A model generated the notes under the pieces. The model did not search any database. It was given only the letters and a program-made list of their open reading frames with translations, and was not told the origin of the DNA. From NCBI RefSeq assembly GCF_017591435.1, contig NC_059304.1, positions 23,893,675 to 23,957,674 on the forward strand: a stretch of 64,000 nucleotides of DNA. Reading direction: 5' to 3'. This stretch comes from Portunus trituberculatus. Its lineage: Eukaryota; Arthropoda; Malacostraca; Decapoda; Portunidae. Position 1 is the stretch's first letter; every line of letters starts with the position of its first letter. This document shows positions 33,173 through 45,561 of this stretch, piece after piece. A program made the translations under genes and the position numbers.

Positions 33173-33535
33173 AAGAAAATCTACGCACGGGGAGACATAA
33201 AAATGAAATGAAATGAGGAAAAAGTAGTAGAGACTACTCAAAAGACGCGCCCGCGGTTTTTTCCTGGAGCGTAGCAGAGCGGGCTATTCGAAGACTGGAT
33301 GTGCAAGGGGGGTTTCTTCCCGGTGCGACACTTGCCTCGGAGGTAGCGTAAAGGTTCAAACCTTCATAATATTGTTAGGAAGCTTCCTTTTGTGGTGACA
33401 AGCACATCATTGAATTCAGAATTTCAAGCACTACAAATATGTTGTTAACATAACTTTATCCTCAACTGATTTTAGTGTGAGAAATTTACCCGCTATGTAA
33501 GCACACCACCGATTTCACCCCCCACCTTTTAAGGG
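32833..33535. other. Right end of piggyBac with three (CT)n tracts
   Basis: (CT)n at 33010-33033, 33066-33107 and 33138-33169. The tracts are separated by near-identical spacers (AAGAAATTCTACACA...GGGGAGACATAAAAATGAA), so the spacer plus tract is itself a triplicated unit. The rest is non-coding up to the right inverted repeat. Confidence 0.85.
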
Positions 33536-33539
33536 TTAA

Positions 33540-34267
33540 TAGCTACTGTTTCTCACTGTCAGAATTTTCAATGCTATACCTACAGTACACCATTCTCTGT
33601 CTGTATGGACACAGGTGCTGATTTTAGCCTAATCACTGAAAGTGCATATCTTAAATTGTTTCAGTTATATCAGCTTTCTTTTCAACCATGTCAATGCATC
33701 TTCAAAGGTGTTGAAGGTTCTCCTTTACACATTCTAGGAAGTGTTCTCTTACCCGTTTCTTTTCACCCTCATGACTACTTTTTTTTGCAAATTTTCACAT
33801 AGTTTCAAATTTTTTTCTTGCAGCGTGATGCTCTTTTAGGGTTTGATGCACTTGCAGAAAATTATATTTCTCTTCATCCTAAACATCATGCACTTTCTTA
33901 TAAGGATGAACTTTTCTATGCTACATCCAATCCCAAATCTATTTTAACAGTCACCTCCAAACGTGCACACTTTGAACAATCACCTCTGCCAAGGGTCAAA
34001 GAGTCTTCCTCGACAATGCACCTAACTGTTCCAGCTGCTAATGTAGTAGACTCGAAGTGTTCTGTGTCTGCACCTAGCATGAGTGCAGTTGTTGTTATTG
34101 GTGACCAGTACGTAGGCCCTACAAGTGCTTGCATTATATCAGTGCGTGTCAAGGATGCCCCTGTTGACTCCTTTGTGTTATCGCTCCCTGACACTTCAAA
34201 AGTGAAGCGTCTTGCAGTAGAAGGAACCTTGTCATCTATACACAAGGGTAATGTTACTTCTGCCTAG
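33540..34267 (+). pseudogene. Protease region of gypsy F
   Basis: The frame enters from gag through the TTAA and reaches MDTGADFSLITESAYLKLF, a retropepsin DTGA active site. A second part after a frame change near 33805 contains LLGFDALAENYISLHPKH, the conserved box near the protease end, then a linker with an SxRVKD-type segment toward RT. One frame change and a stop at 34265 precede RT. Confidence 0.75.
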
Positions 34268-34314
34268 TCACAAACCTTACTGGCTCCTCTATCACCCTTA
34301 GAGATGGACTTCAC

Positions 34315-35395
34315 TTGGGTTTATTTACAGTTATTGATTCAGCTTCATTGCAGGATCCCATGACATGTGTAGCAGCTGTGTCTTCACAGCCTTCTACTCA
34401 AAGTTCTCCTGAAGAAATTGCCTCTCAGCTTGAGCCTCATGTACAAGTCATGAACTTTCCTGATATGAAGTGTAGTCTTATTGACTTACTTGTGACCCAC
34501 AGGGAAGCTTTTGCTCTTCCTGGTGAGCCTCTTGGTGTTACCAATAGAATTAAGCACCACACTGATTTAAAACCTGACACACATCCAGTGTACGTGCAGT
34601 CATATCGGTTACCTCATTCTCAGCGACAGATTGCTGATGAGCTAGTCCAAAACATGCTACAAGAAGGCATTATACAGGAGTTTTATTCTCCTTGGAACTC
34701 ACCCTTACTGCTTGTAAAGAAAAAAGACAACTCTTATCGTGTTGTCATTGACTTTAGAAAAGTTAACACAGTGACAGAACCAGATCATTATCCCTTACCA
34801 GTCCTTTCTGAGCTTTTACAGAACATTGGCAGTGGGAATACAGTATTCTCAACCCTTGATATTAAATCAGCATTTTGGCAGATTCCCTTATCAGAAGAAA
34901 GTCGTCCTGTTACAGCTTTCTCTATTCTTACAGGCCACTATGAATGGCTACGCTGTCCAATGGGTTTACATAATTCTCCTCTGACTTGCCAGAGACTGGT
35001 CAATTCTATGTTCCATGGCCTCATTGGTAATGGTTTATTTGTGTACATGGATGATCTTATTCCTGTCTCTAAAGATACTGACACTCATTTGCAGAAGTTA
35101 ACTCAAGTTTTTCAAAAATTCACAAGAGCTGGCCTTAAGCTTAATTTGCCTAAATGTCATTTTTTTTAGATCACGCATTGAATTTTTGGGACATGTTGTG
35201 GATTACCAAGGAATTTATACCTCAGATAAAATTAAAGCCACTCAAAACTTCCCAGTACCTAATACTACAGCACAAGTTAGTTTATTTTTAGGTCTTGCCA
35301 GTTACTACCGTGCATTCATCAGGAATTTTGCATCTATTGCTCATCCTTTGAACAAGCTTAAAAAGAAAAATGTACCTTTTCAGTGGACTTCATAA
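34315..35395 (+). pseudogene. pol: Reverse transcriptase of gypsy F
   Basis: 284 open codons, then a small indel at about 35168 (in a T-run) and a further 69 codons. Motifs in order: TDLKPDTHPVYVQSYRLPHS, VQNMLQEGIIQEFYSPWNSP, SYRVVIDFRKVNTVTEPD, FSTLDIKSAFWQIPL (first catalytic Asp), YEWLRCPMGLHNSPLT, LFVYMDDLIPVS (YMDD box), then FLGHVVDYQGI and YYRAFIRNFASIAHPL (connection). The catalytic residues are intact. The family role is synthesis of cDNA from element RNA. Confidence 0.88.
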
Positions 35396-35880
35396 CAATA
35401 GCAAAGCTCTGATCAACTTAAAACTTGTCTAACACAGTCTCCTGTTTTAGCATTTCCTGACTACTCCTTACCTTTCACAATTTGTACCGATGCATCATCA
35501 TTTGGGTTAGGAGCTGTCATGATGCAATAAGTTACGGGTCAACACCCACATGTTATTGCTTTTGCTAGTCGTGTTCTCAAAACAGCAGAGTCTCATTATT
35601 CTGTAACTCACATGGAAGCATTCGCTGTAGTGTGGGCTCTCAAGCATTTTCGTGATATTATTTACAACTATCCAGTCACTATCTATACTGATCATTCTGC
35701 TGTCACTCAACTTTTCTCAGGAAAGAACCTTACAGGTCGACTTGCCAGATGGTTCTTAACAGTTGAGCAGTTTCAAGCAGAGATTAAGTATCTACCTGGA
35801 CGTGCTAATCTAGTTGCAGATGCTCTCTCACGTAACGTTGCTATTGCCACAGTTACACATGTTCATAATTTTTCTCACCA
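35396..35880 (+). pseudogene. RNase H of gypsy F
   Basis: After stops at 35393 and 35527, the typical Ty3/gypsy RNase H is visible: a FTICTDASSFGLGAVMMQ-like strand near 35478-35527, HYSVTHMEAFAVVWALKHF, VTIYTDHSAVTQLF and the terminal YLPGRANLVADALSRN. The catalytic Asp and Glu positions are kept. Confidence 0.82.
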
Positions 35881-37393
35881 GGACTTAACATCAGCTCAAC
35901 GTAATGATCCCATTTCGAGTAAAGTCATTTACACACTAGAATCTGGTGATGAAACAAATTTGCCCAAATTACCTATTTCATTAAAAGAGTTTGATATTCA
36001 TAATGACATTCTCACGCGTACTGTACAAGTTTACGTCCATGAAGTACAACAAATTGTCATTCCCGAATCTCTTGTCCTTACAGTTTTGCATTTTGTTCAT
36101 GACGCGCAGCAAACAGGTCATCCAGGTAGAGACAAAACTCTTGCTATGGCTCACCTTAAATATTATTGGCCTAAAATGCATCTTGACATCACTACTCATG
36201 TATATCAGTGTGTTTCTTGCGCACAGCATAAAGGTAACACTAGTACAGCGCCCATTCTTGAGTATCCTACACCAGCAGGTCCTTTTGAGACTGTTGCTAT
36301 TGACTTATTACAGCTACCATGCAGTCGACAAGGTTCTTCTTACGTCCTTGTCTGTGTAGATTACTTCAGCCGCCTTGTTGTTATCATAGACAGACTACTT
36401 TGTTAACGCGGAGTAATGTAATGTTCTACCGTATGGTGTACTAGGGCTGTGTATTGTTCCGCTACCCAAAGGGACGCCACGCTCAGTTTGGTTCCTAACG
36501 CAGCTTAAGGAACAGGCTCCCACTCCGTTTGGCAATCTGCTTGCCTTCCTTCTTTGACTGGTCCTCCTGTCCTGCACCGCCAGTCTACCTCTACAGTCTA
36601 CTGTCTACAGTCACACTCCAGTGTGTAGACTGTAATTCTACATCATAACGCTCGCTACAAGCTTCATCTAGCTGCTCTGACTACAAGTCTCTCTGGCCGC
36701 CGGCTACTTCTCAAGCCTCCCTCACGGCTACTCGCTACCAAGCTACCAAGCCTCCAGTACATTTTGTAACCTACAATAAACACAGGGAAGTTTCCCCGGT
36801 GTTTCTCTTCAACCACACCAGAACATATTGATGGTGCCAGCGGTACCAGGACATTGTGTTAGCTCCTTTGCAGAACAAGTCTTCTAATGCTGTTGCTTAT
36901 GCTTTAGTGACATATCTTTTATGTCCATATACTACGCCGACTGTTTTGCTCAGTGACAATGGGACAGAATTTAAAAATGAAATTTTGCAAAACATTTGTA
37001 AACAATATCACATAACACAGACTTTTGTCTCTGTACAGCATCCAGCCTCTAATGGTATAGTGGAACGTGCAAACAAAAAAATTCTAGACGTCCTTCGTCA
37101 CGTAGTAAGTCAACTTAACGATTCCTGGCAGGATTGGCTTCCACATGTTGCTGCCTCTATTAATGTATTAATTAATGCTTCTACAGGTAAAACACCTCAT
37201 TATATCATTTATGGCTTTGAGAAACGTTTGCCTTATGATCTATTGCTTCAGCATCGTGTACCAGTTTACTCTTTAGAGGATTATGCAAAAAACCAACTAA
37301 AATCTTTTCAGATTATTCATGAGTCTGTACGACATAATCTTCAAGCGTCTCGTATTGAAATGATCCAGCGTCAACACATGAGCGCAACACCTA
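35881..37393 (+). pseudogene. Integrase of gypsy F, split by an LTR and truncated
   Basis: The N-terminal HHCC zinc domain appears as HDAQQTGHPGRDKTL and CVSCAQHKG. The core starts at FETVAIDLLQLP (first Asp). The LTR-containing insertion (36384-36856) lies right after YFSRLVVI. The core then resumes with LLSDNGTEFKNEIL (second Asp) and NGIVERANKKIL (Glu), so the DDE triad is complete. It then runs to HMSATP and directly into the 3' LTR, so the C-terminal domain is missing. The catalytic role would be strand transfer of cDNA. Confidence 0.83.
36384..36856 (+). mobile_element. F-family LTR with leader, inserted in integrase
   Basis: 36384-36825 is a diverged relative of the 37394-37789 LTR (shared ATAGACAGACTACTTT start, AATAAA near the end, final ACCAGAACA). 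It is followed by TGATGGTGCCAGCGGTACC, a PBS-like leader. TGTTA occurs on both sides (36379-36383 and 36857-36861), a probable 5-bp TSD. No body or second LTR follows, so it is a partial insertion. The integrase frame shifts by one across it. Confidence 0.65.
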
Positions 37394-37789
37394 TGATAGA
37401 CAGACTACTTTCTTACGCGCAGTATTGTTACTCTGTGTGCTGGGGGGGTGGGTGTTCCGCAGACCCTCCGTGCGGAGAAGTCTCTCCTAACACAGCTTAG
37501 GAAGAGGGCTCACACTTGCTTGGCATCTTGTTTGTCTTTGTTCTGGCTGGCCCTGTCTTGCTGCAGTGCCGTAACCCATTGCTGTGGTCCTTGCACAGCC
37601 AGTCCTACTTCTGCACCGCCTGACTCCAGTGGTTTAGACCTCTAATTCCTCATCATGGCCAGCCCGCTACCAAAGCCTCACCACGGCCGCTCAACTACCA
37701 AGCCTCCACGTTACCAGTAAGCATGTAATTATCAATAAAACACCATGAGCAGACCCAAGTTGTTTCTACTCCAACCCATCACCAGCACA
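37394..37789 (+). repeat. 3' LTR of gypsy F
   Basis: 396 bp, TGATAGACAG to ACCAGCACA, with a polyadenylation signal AATAAA near 37735. It starts inside the integrase frame with no polypurine tract. Its inverted match is 25834-26216. Confidence 0.8.
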
Positions 37790-38040
37790 TGAGCTTGTCA
37801 CACAATGATAGGATACACTCTAAATGTTCTGCACATCACTGGATTCTAGTGAGTACTGGTACACACCATTCAATCTGTCTGCTTCATAGAAGCAACAGGA
37901 CAAATGGGTTCCTGGCAATAATGGCGGACTCACCTTACTATGTAAGTACCAGTTCTACCTAGCACTCTCTGCTCCCCTTTGAAGGTATGACTGCATTTCA
38001 GATACACAAATATGCAATCAAGATATCTTGTCAGTGAATG
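37790..38040 (-). other. 3' flank of the MPND-like gene
   Basis: Between the LTR and the MPND stop codon. It should contain the 3' UTR on the minus strand, but I found no canonical AATAAA on that strand here. The transcript may end within or beyond the LTR. Confidence 0.4.
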
Positions 38041-38369
38041 CTATGATTGTGAGTCTACATCCATTGGCTGTATCTCTTCCACCTCCCTTGAGTTACCTTG
38101 TGGAGCTGGCGCTGAGGAGGGGTCATTCTGCCGATGCAGTCCCCCATGGGTCCAAGGATCCACCTGGTCCTGGTAGAGGTGGGGTCCGCTTTCCCTGGGC
38201 CGGGCAATGTCCTCGCTGGGATAGGGAGGCGGGGCGGTCTGGTGCTCCTCATGATGGTAGCCAGTTGGTATCTTAAAGTGGTGCTGGTGGTAGCTGGGTG
38301 GAGGCTCTCGGTAATCCTCCTGCACCTCTTCATCCACTTCCCGCTTCTGATCACTCTGGTTACCTTCCA

Positions 38370-38411
<42 letters not shown>

Positions 38412-38518
38412 AGTGCTGATGGAAAGCCGGTGTTTGCAGGTACTGTGGGGGATCACCATACTGCTGCTGTGCTTGCTGTTGTGGATGCTGCTGTTGTGGC
38501 TGCTGATGCTGAAGTTGC

Positions 38519-38567
<49 letters not shown>

Positions 38568-38610
38568 GATGATGATGTTGTTGTTGTTGTTGTTGCTGTT
38601 GTTGCTGTTG

Positions 38611-38662
<52 letters not shown>

Positions 38663-40075
38663 AAGGGCTGTCCCTGTTGTTGGGTGTGTTGGTGTGAGTG
38701 CTGACTTTGCTGATGCTGTTTCTGTTGATGTTGATGGTGGAAGGGACTTTGTTGGTGTTGGTGGTGTTTGTGGTGGTGCTGGTGTTCCTGAGGGAAACCT
38801 TGTTGATGTGGTGTGACATCCTGTTTGTGTTCTGGATATATATGCTTGTACTGTGGTGGAGAACCTCTGCTGGTATGGTGGTAGTCTGGTGGCTGAGGTT
38901 TCACCTCCTGTTGCTGCATTTCTTTACTCTTGAAAAGGTCATGTCTTTGCAGCTCTAAGTGTGAAGGACCAGTCTTCTCCCCCTTGCCTGTTGGTGTCTC
39001 CATGCCCTGGGATGGTGCTGGGCTGCTCATGCCAGGCACTGGTTTGGGTTCATCAGGTGACACGTCAATGACGGGAGGTGAAGGTCTGCGGGCTGAGTCT
39101 TCATTCCCATGGTGTCTCAGTCCCAAATCAGAGAATTTGCTTCTGAGGGGCAGAGAGGTAGGAGTGGAGAGAGGAGTGGACATCAGTGGTGGGGTGAGGA
39201 TTTCTGGTGTGTCCTGGTGTGGGTGTTTGGCTCCAGGCACTGATGGCTTCATCTTCACTGACGGCAACACAGGCTCGGGAGTGTAATTTTTCAGTTCCAG
39301 GAGTTTGGCTAAGTAGTCAACCAGAGGTGCATAGTGGTCCTTTGGCACACACAAACGAATGGCAGTCTGCAAATATACATGGCATTTGTATTCTTATTAC
39401 ACATTCTGACTACAAGTACTATCTGTTACAGAAATAAGTTTATTTTCCAAGGTAAGCCACAATCCCAAATGAGCAAACTCTTAAATAACTTCACCTCATG
39501 CCAGTATCAATAAGCTACAGCAAGTCTGTAAAGTATTCAACATCAACCCAGCAAAGCTTTACCTTAGAATATTCACTTGAACAAAGAACAGCATTTCACA
39601 TTTTTCTTAATTCACCAGGTTCTATCAATGCAATCTAGGATGAAACCTTAAACCAATCTTTACCTAAATTCTATATTTCTTTCTCTCTTCAGGGCACATA
39701 ACCCTCTCTGTACATGCTCTATCCAGCTTACCTTGAGTTTGTCCCAGTAAGAGAAACGGTCTTGGAAGATATCGGAGAAGACAACTGAGTCTGGTGAATC
39801 CTTATAGTACCTAACAGTATCTCGCTGTGGATCAAATAAAAACAAATATAAAAGACTTCACGAAAGGTTTTTCCTGTTACTCACACAAGAAAGTCATGAT
39901 TTACAAATATTACTTGAAGAATTTTTGAGTTACTAATAGAACATATAGAAAATTTTTGTCCTTTGCTCACACTTAATATGAAGTCTTCAGTATCCCCATT
40001 GACTTAAGTATCCTAGGAGAGGTTCCTGAGGCTTGGTAACTTGGAGGACAGGGGCAAGAAAGAGACACAAGGAAG

Positions 40076-40158
<83 letters not shown>

Positions 40159-40233
40159 AACATTTATTAACTGCCAAATTACTGTACATTATTATATATT
40201 TATATGTCCTATATAAAATAGAGAATAATTTAG

Positions 40234-40325
<92 letters not shown>

Positions 40326-41291
40326 TATATCTACAGTAAGGTCTCGGTTTACGTCAGAGTTATGTTCCTGAAACATGACGTAAGTCGATTTTGTACGTAA
40401 CTCGAGTTTCCGTACATTTCAAAGCATATTATCGAGTTTTCAATCATTGTTTATGGTCATTCAGGTAAGTTAAAGGTTATATTGTTATATTATTTACAAC
40501 TATGTAGGAATATGAAACACAAGCTTGTTTTTGTTGTTGATTAGGGCCACGAACGCGAAGGACTGTAGGTTGCCGAGAGGGGTGGACGCCTGAGGCCGCC
40601 AGGAGGGTGGGCAGGTCGAATGTTGTGACGCCCACAGGGCGGACAGCTGGGAGCGTAGTGCAGTGAGGTGGGAGTTGAAGTGTGGGCAGCGGGGCAGGAA
40701 ATGCAATAGGAAAGGGTAATAGGGATCAGCAGACAGGCACAGACGGTGCAAGTCAGCTGCGAGTGTCGTGTGGTCCAGGCGAAGGCTCCGGAGTTGTCAT
40801 TGTTGTGATGGGTGTGCGAGCCCTCAAGGTCGTCAACCTCCCTGTTGTCATGGTAACAGGCTTCCCATTTTCTTCTTCCCTCCCTCACACACAGCTGCTG
40901 CCTCCTTTCTCATGTCTTTTAATTATGTCCTCTTTTTTTTGCAGCATAATGGTTTTCCTTTTCTTAGCATCACTGCTGTCACTAAGAAGTTTTCTCTTTG
41001 GTGCCATTGAGCAAGATACTAAGAACTTGAGTCAGTAAACGCAGAAGTAGGATAACACTCTTGCCAGGGGCGATGGTGTGGTGGAAGTGAGGCAGGGTGT
41101 TATTGTATTGAAGCGTGAGGCGGGCGGTGTGGCGGGCAACCACCAACAATAACAATAAATCCCACACTTTATGATTTATAAATTTTCAATTTTTTTAATC
41201 TTAAATTGCCTTATAGTGGACTGACGTAACTACGAGTTTGACATAACTCGAGACCGACGTAACCCAGGACTTTACTGTATATATATATATT

Positions 41292-41355
<64 letters not shown>

Positions 41356-44300
41356 AGCGCAAAATGTTAAAGTCTGGAAACAGGCCATCCTATCCTGGGA
41401 ATTCCAAAAAAATGCTTTAGAATGTACCAATACAAAAAGTCAAGCCTGACTGGACTCACTAGGTGGTAGAGTGTTTCCTTGGGGATGAAGGCGTCTTGAA
41501 TGATGGTGAACTGGATGCTCATTGGCCGGCCATACTCCTGGGGCTTGTGTTCAGGAGGAGGCATGACCCAGAAACCACTTGCCGTTGAGCCTTGGCCACC
41601 GCCCTTCACATAGGGAGCTACAGCCAAGACGTCATTCATATCATTACCACCTTCATTACTACTGTCAAACATTTATCTTTCTCACTACATGTGGCTGGGA
41701 ATCCAGACTCAGGAAGCATAACAAAAATTCAGCACAAAGACTCTTGAGCAAAATGAGCCACACAACTATCAGGCCACTGACACCAATGTTTATGGGAGCC
41801 CACAAGCAAGTGGGAAAATTAAATCAATGCAATATGAGATAAAAGCAAAAGATGACTTACACACAATGATTCCAATGCATGGTGTATAACTTGCATCATT
41901 AGAGCCTTTCATTTTCAGTTCATACTCCAGCTGGGTGTCAATGTCTCTCAGGGAGGGAAGGGGAGGAGAGAAAGGGTGGGTGTGGTACCTGAAATGGACA
42001 AGAATACAGATGAGCCCTACTCTGCCACTGTACTCCTGCACAGTGGATGAGCTTCACACTCAAATGAGATATCTTGATCATAACATATCACCTGAGGGAA
42101 ATTCTCACAATGTACATAAGCATCAAGATTCTCACCATCCCACAAGGGAGAGACTGAGCTTTTCCATTTCACAGAAGATTGCTTGTTCCACTGCACGTCC
42201 CTTGTCTGCGTCCCCCAGGCGGCAGCGCACCGGCAGGGCGTGAGACACTATCAGGTCTGGTGGTGGAATAAAACATGCAATGTATACAGACAATGTACCC
42301 ACTGCTTGGCTACTTTATTAAGGCATGACCCATAATGCCATAAAACTTATACTATTTAATAAAGAGATATTTAGTCCATATAAAAACATCTCATCTTTAC
42401 TATGATTGGTGACGTCCCACTGGCCAGCCAAGTATCCCACAACCTCTGAGGTGGACAGGTGGGCATGAATGTCCATCATGGCCATGGCTGATGAGGACAT
42501 GGTGACATTGAAAGGCTGCATGCGACCCAGAGCTTGGAAGGAAGTCAGCTCCACCATTGTGTTCATGTCACTGAAAGGTATGCTAATGTACACCAACGCC
42601 AAACTACTCTCCTGCCTCTGTGTAATTCAATTAAACCACATATATGTATCTGTTCTGGTGTTGCTCTTTTAAAACTTAGTCAAAAGATTTCTAGTCCAAG
42701 TAAGTCTGAAAGGTGTCAAGATCCCATCATTTGTCAGCACTCTTCAAAACTTACTGATTTGGGTGTCTGTTGCCAATCATCTCAAATTCCACAATCTCTT
42801 GCTCGTGCGGACCATCGCTGTCACTGTCAGTCATCTCCTCCTCATCTGTAAGGGTGACTTGTTCAAACTGATGCAAACTTACATGATTTGATACTGTAAT
42901 TTTATTTAAGGCTCTCATCATAATATTAGAGCACAAAACACGACACAAGGTGTTTATAAATATAGCACCAGTTCACCATGCCCCATTTCCATCATAACCA
43001 TAACCATTAACATCACTCACCCAAAGCCTCTCCCTCTCTCTCAAATTCAATTCTTTTCTGGCGGTACCAGTTGTTCTTGTACGAGTCCAACTTCTTGCCT
43101 TTGTAGCGCACCTGTGAGGATTGAGTGAGTCAGGAGCAGACACAGTAAGGCAAAGATTCTTTTTTACATGGCATCACCTGGCATCCAGCTACCTTTAACT
43201 CTGTAGTGTAATACAAAGTCTTATCACCAAGAAAATTCAACCAACACATCACCAATACGAGGTACTTACTGATGCCCAGCCACAGCCTGACTTTTTGTCT
43301 GGGTTGACAATCTTCTTACAGTAAATGGCCCATGCACTTGGTGTGCCAAAGATCTTGTTTGTCTCCTGTGATCTGATTCTCCCATCAGGCAGCAGATCAC
43401 CCTTAAACTTGTTCCCCTGCAGATGCATGCCACAATTATTATTCTCATTCCTTCTTAATGTAACTGACCTGAAGGAAATCCAAATCCTTGAACCTACATG
43501 TACAGCCACTTAGAAAAACATACGAAAAGTTAAATACATCATTATTTACCACAATTTCAGAATCACGGAGGATGTTTGTTAATTTTCATAGACTTCTACA
43601 ACACACACAAATCATTAGTAAGCAATAACCATTTCAGAGATGTTATGCAGACCTACAATGGGAACATACAATGTGTGGGGAGAAATAAGATTAAACTGTC
43701 TCTGCCCATCCTAGGATTGTCAGCTAATTCCTCTTGGCATGCTACCCATCACACCACACAGCTGCTGGCTAGTTACTAGATTCAGGGAGTTGGACAGATT
43801 GTATACAAACTATGTTAGCTTCGTGATCAAATGTTAGGAAATGTTGTTTCATAAATATTATGATGTGTTTGGAAAGGTTACAATATAGGCATATCTGTGC
43901 TAGTCATGGTAGAGGTGTCACTCAGAGCCCAATATATAAAATTCAAACTTTAGGACTTGCTGGCAGAACTGACCACAGCTGTGACCTGAAAAAATATCAA
44001 TGTAAATAAATTATGATAAAGTGAGGCAAGCTTGAACAGTTCTTGATCTCCATCTGTAAAGGCATTTGTTTGTTCCAGCATGCACTGAAACACACACATC
44101 AGCAATAATCCATTCCAGATGCCCAGATACTTGTTCCTCAACACAACTAATGAAGGAAGATGTAATACTAAATCATAAATATAAAATAAATATAAATACA
44201 CCTAATGCAAAAATTGAATAATAAAACTAATGTAAATAGTACCAATGAACTAAGAATAAAATCAATTATCAAGACACTCATAAGCCTGAAGTTGCTCTGT

Positions 44301-45558
44301 TGATGTTGTTGTTGTTGATCAGGTGTGATTGGAAGACAAATGTCCAGGTGACATATACAAGCATTGGTGGTAAAATCATTAGTTGTAATGGAAACAATTT
44401 TGGCAGTGACTCTCAAGCCATGAAATTCAAGATGAGCCTACCACTTCTGAAGCCTTACTTGTGATGATCAACAGCAGCAGAGCACAACTAAAGCACTCCG
44501 CTACAAACATCAACACATCACCGATTGTCATCATGGCCTTATTGTCTATCATGATTTTAATCCTAGAAGATTTTTGCTGACCACATCACAGATTGGAAGT
44601 CACACTAACTACTGCCAATCAACTCTGCCTATTTCACATCAACAAAATGGTTTAAAACAGCAAAATTCATGGTGATATTCATTTAAAGGAATGTACTAAC
44701 TTTATCTTTCGGTGTCTTTCATTGTGTATTTCAGTATTGTCCTCTGAAGCTTGGAATAAGGACACACATATAGAGAGACCAATTTTTGTACAGTGGTAGC
44801 CAGCCCATGCACAAGTACTACCAACTTTAATAAAAATAAACAAATAACTCCAAAACATGGGAAAATTACTGCTATAAATGCCTATTTCTTCACCTCCTTC
44901 CCTTTGACCTGAACTGCCTACATATTTTGTGCTGAATTATTTCCATTTGTGAAATTAAATTATTCCTAATAAATTTAAGAAATCAATCAGAACCAAAAAT
45001 AAATCAAACTCAGCCAGCACAACACAATGGCCGAAAATATGTGGTGTGTACAACAGCAATCAATCAGAACCAAAAATAAATCAAACTCAACCAGCACAAC
45101 ACAATATGTGGAAGACATGTGGTGTGTACAACAGCAATGGTCAACACCTCTGACAAGTGGCCTAAGACACAAGTTCACCTAATGCTGTGGGCTTTATCTG
45201 GTGGGTGTGTGTGCTCATCACTGTAAGCACCAGAATTGTGTGCTAAGGGGAGTCCAGCACAGTAGTAGTACATGGAGGAGCCTTTGTCAAAGTCACAAGG
45301 ACAAGAGGATGAGTCTCTGTATGGTAGTCTTACCAGGTAATTGATGGTCATATGTCCCTCGCCAGGTTGTAAAACTCCCTCCTTCACCAATGTCTTGAGG
45401 GTGAGTCCCCTGCCAGGGCTCCTACCATGAGTCACCTCCTCAATGTCTTCATAATCCTCATCTTCTGCTTCATCTTCCTCTTCCTCGTCCTCTTCTTCCT
45501 CTTCTACTTCATCACCATCAATTTGGATTTCTTCATGAGTCGGGGGTTGAACTGACAT
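38041..45558 (-). CDS. MPND: MPN domain-containing protein (MPND-like), 10 coding exons
   Basis: Putative JAMM metalloprotease with a RAMA domain. Exons (minus): 45334-45558, 43270-43416, 43021-43111, 42755-42845, 42401-42570, 42136-42256, 41861-41988, 41460-41617, 39732-39824, 38041-39366. All nine introns are GT-AG, phases agree, and the total is 2550 nt (849 residues). Residues 1-50 are acidic. RAMA (about 57-145) includes LTLKTLVKEGVLQPGEG, DLLPDGRIRSQETNKIFGTP and VNPDKKSGCGWAS. The MPN+ domain (about 200-375) includes STSEVVGYLAGQWD with Glu227, and HTHP with His284, His286, Ser294 and Asp297, a complete zinc-binding JAMM motif. Exon 10 (residues 409-849) is a Gln/His/Pro-rich extension far beyond the roughly 500-residue human protein. 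The start is fixed by an in-frame TAA nine bases upstream. Vertebrate MPND is linked to recognition of methylated adenine or chromatin; the role here is inferred. Confidence 0.93.
38371..38661 (-). repeat. Polyglutamine-coding repeats in MPND exon 10
   Basis: On the coding strand: 28 Gln codons (38578-38661), three His codons (38569-38577), 18 Gln codons (38515-38568), then mixed Q/H/P, and a further pure block of 13 CAG codons (38371-38409). The first block mixes CAG and CAA; the last is uninterrupted CAG. The opposite strand shows long Leu/Val/Ala ORFs, which are artefacts. Confidence 0.95.
40041..40331. repeat. (GA)n and (TA)n in MPND intron 8, left of a MITE
   Basis: (GA)n at about 40078-40154 and (TA)n at 40240-40330. 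The MITE starts within the TA-rich stretch. Confidence 0.92.
40334..41277. mobile_element. Second pogo/Tigger-like MITE, in MPND intron 8
   Basis: The ends are CAGTAAGGTCTCGGTTTACG on the left and, on the right, the complement of CAGTAAAGTCCTGGGTTACG. These are imperfect inverted repeats, flanked by TA on each side. Subterminal GACGTAACT-like motifs recur. Length 944 bp, no transposase. Its CAGT..TTACG ends resemble the 11973-13269 element without matching it, so it is a related family. It lies within the 1.6-kb intron between exons 9 and 8. Confidence 0.75.
41278..41352. repeat. (TA)n and (GA)n right of the MITE
   Basis: A short (TA)n at 41278-41290 and a (GA)n at 41294-41352. It mirrors the tracts on the left side, as if the MITE had entered one compound GA/TA microsatellite. 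Confidence 0.9.
43417..45333 (-). other. MPND intron 1
   Basis: A 1.9-kb intron, donor GTAAGA and acceptor CTGCAG. It contains no supported gene. A tandem duplication lies at 44981-45137. Confidence 0.8.
44981..45137. repeat. Tandem duplication of about 78 bp
   Basis: AATCAATCAGAACCAAAAAT through TGTGGTGTGTACAACAGC occurs twice in direct tandem, with small differences (CTCAGCC against CTCAACC, and an indel near CAATATGTGG). Confidence 0.88.
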
Positions 45559-45561
45559 CGT

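Noticed and set aside
38134..38958. Long plus-strand ORFs rich in Leu, Val or Ala
   Set aside because: They are the antisense of the polyglutamine repeat in MPND exon 10.
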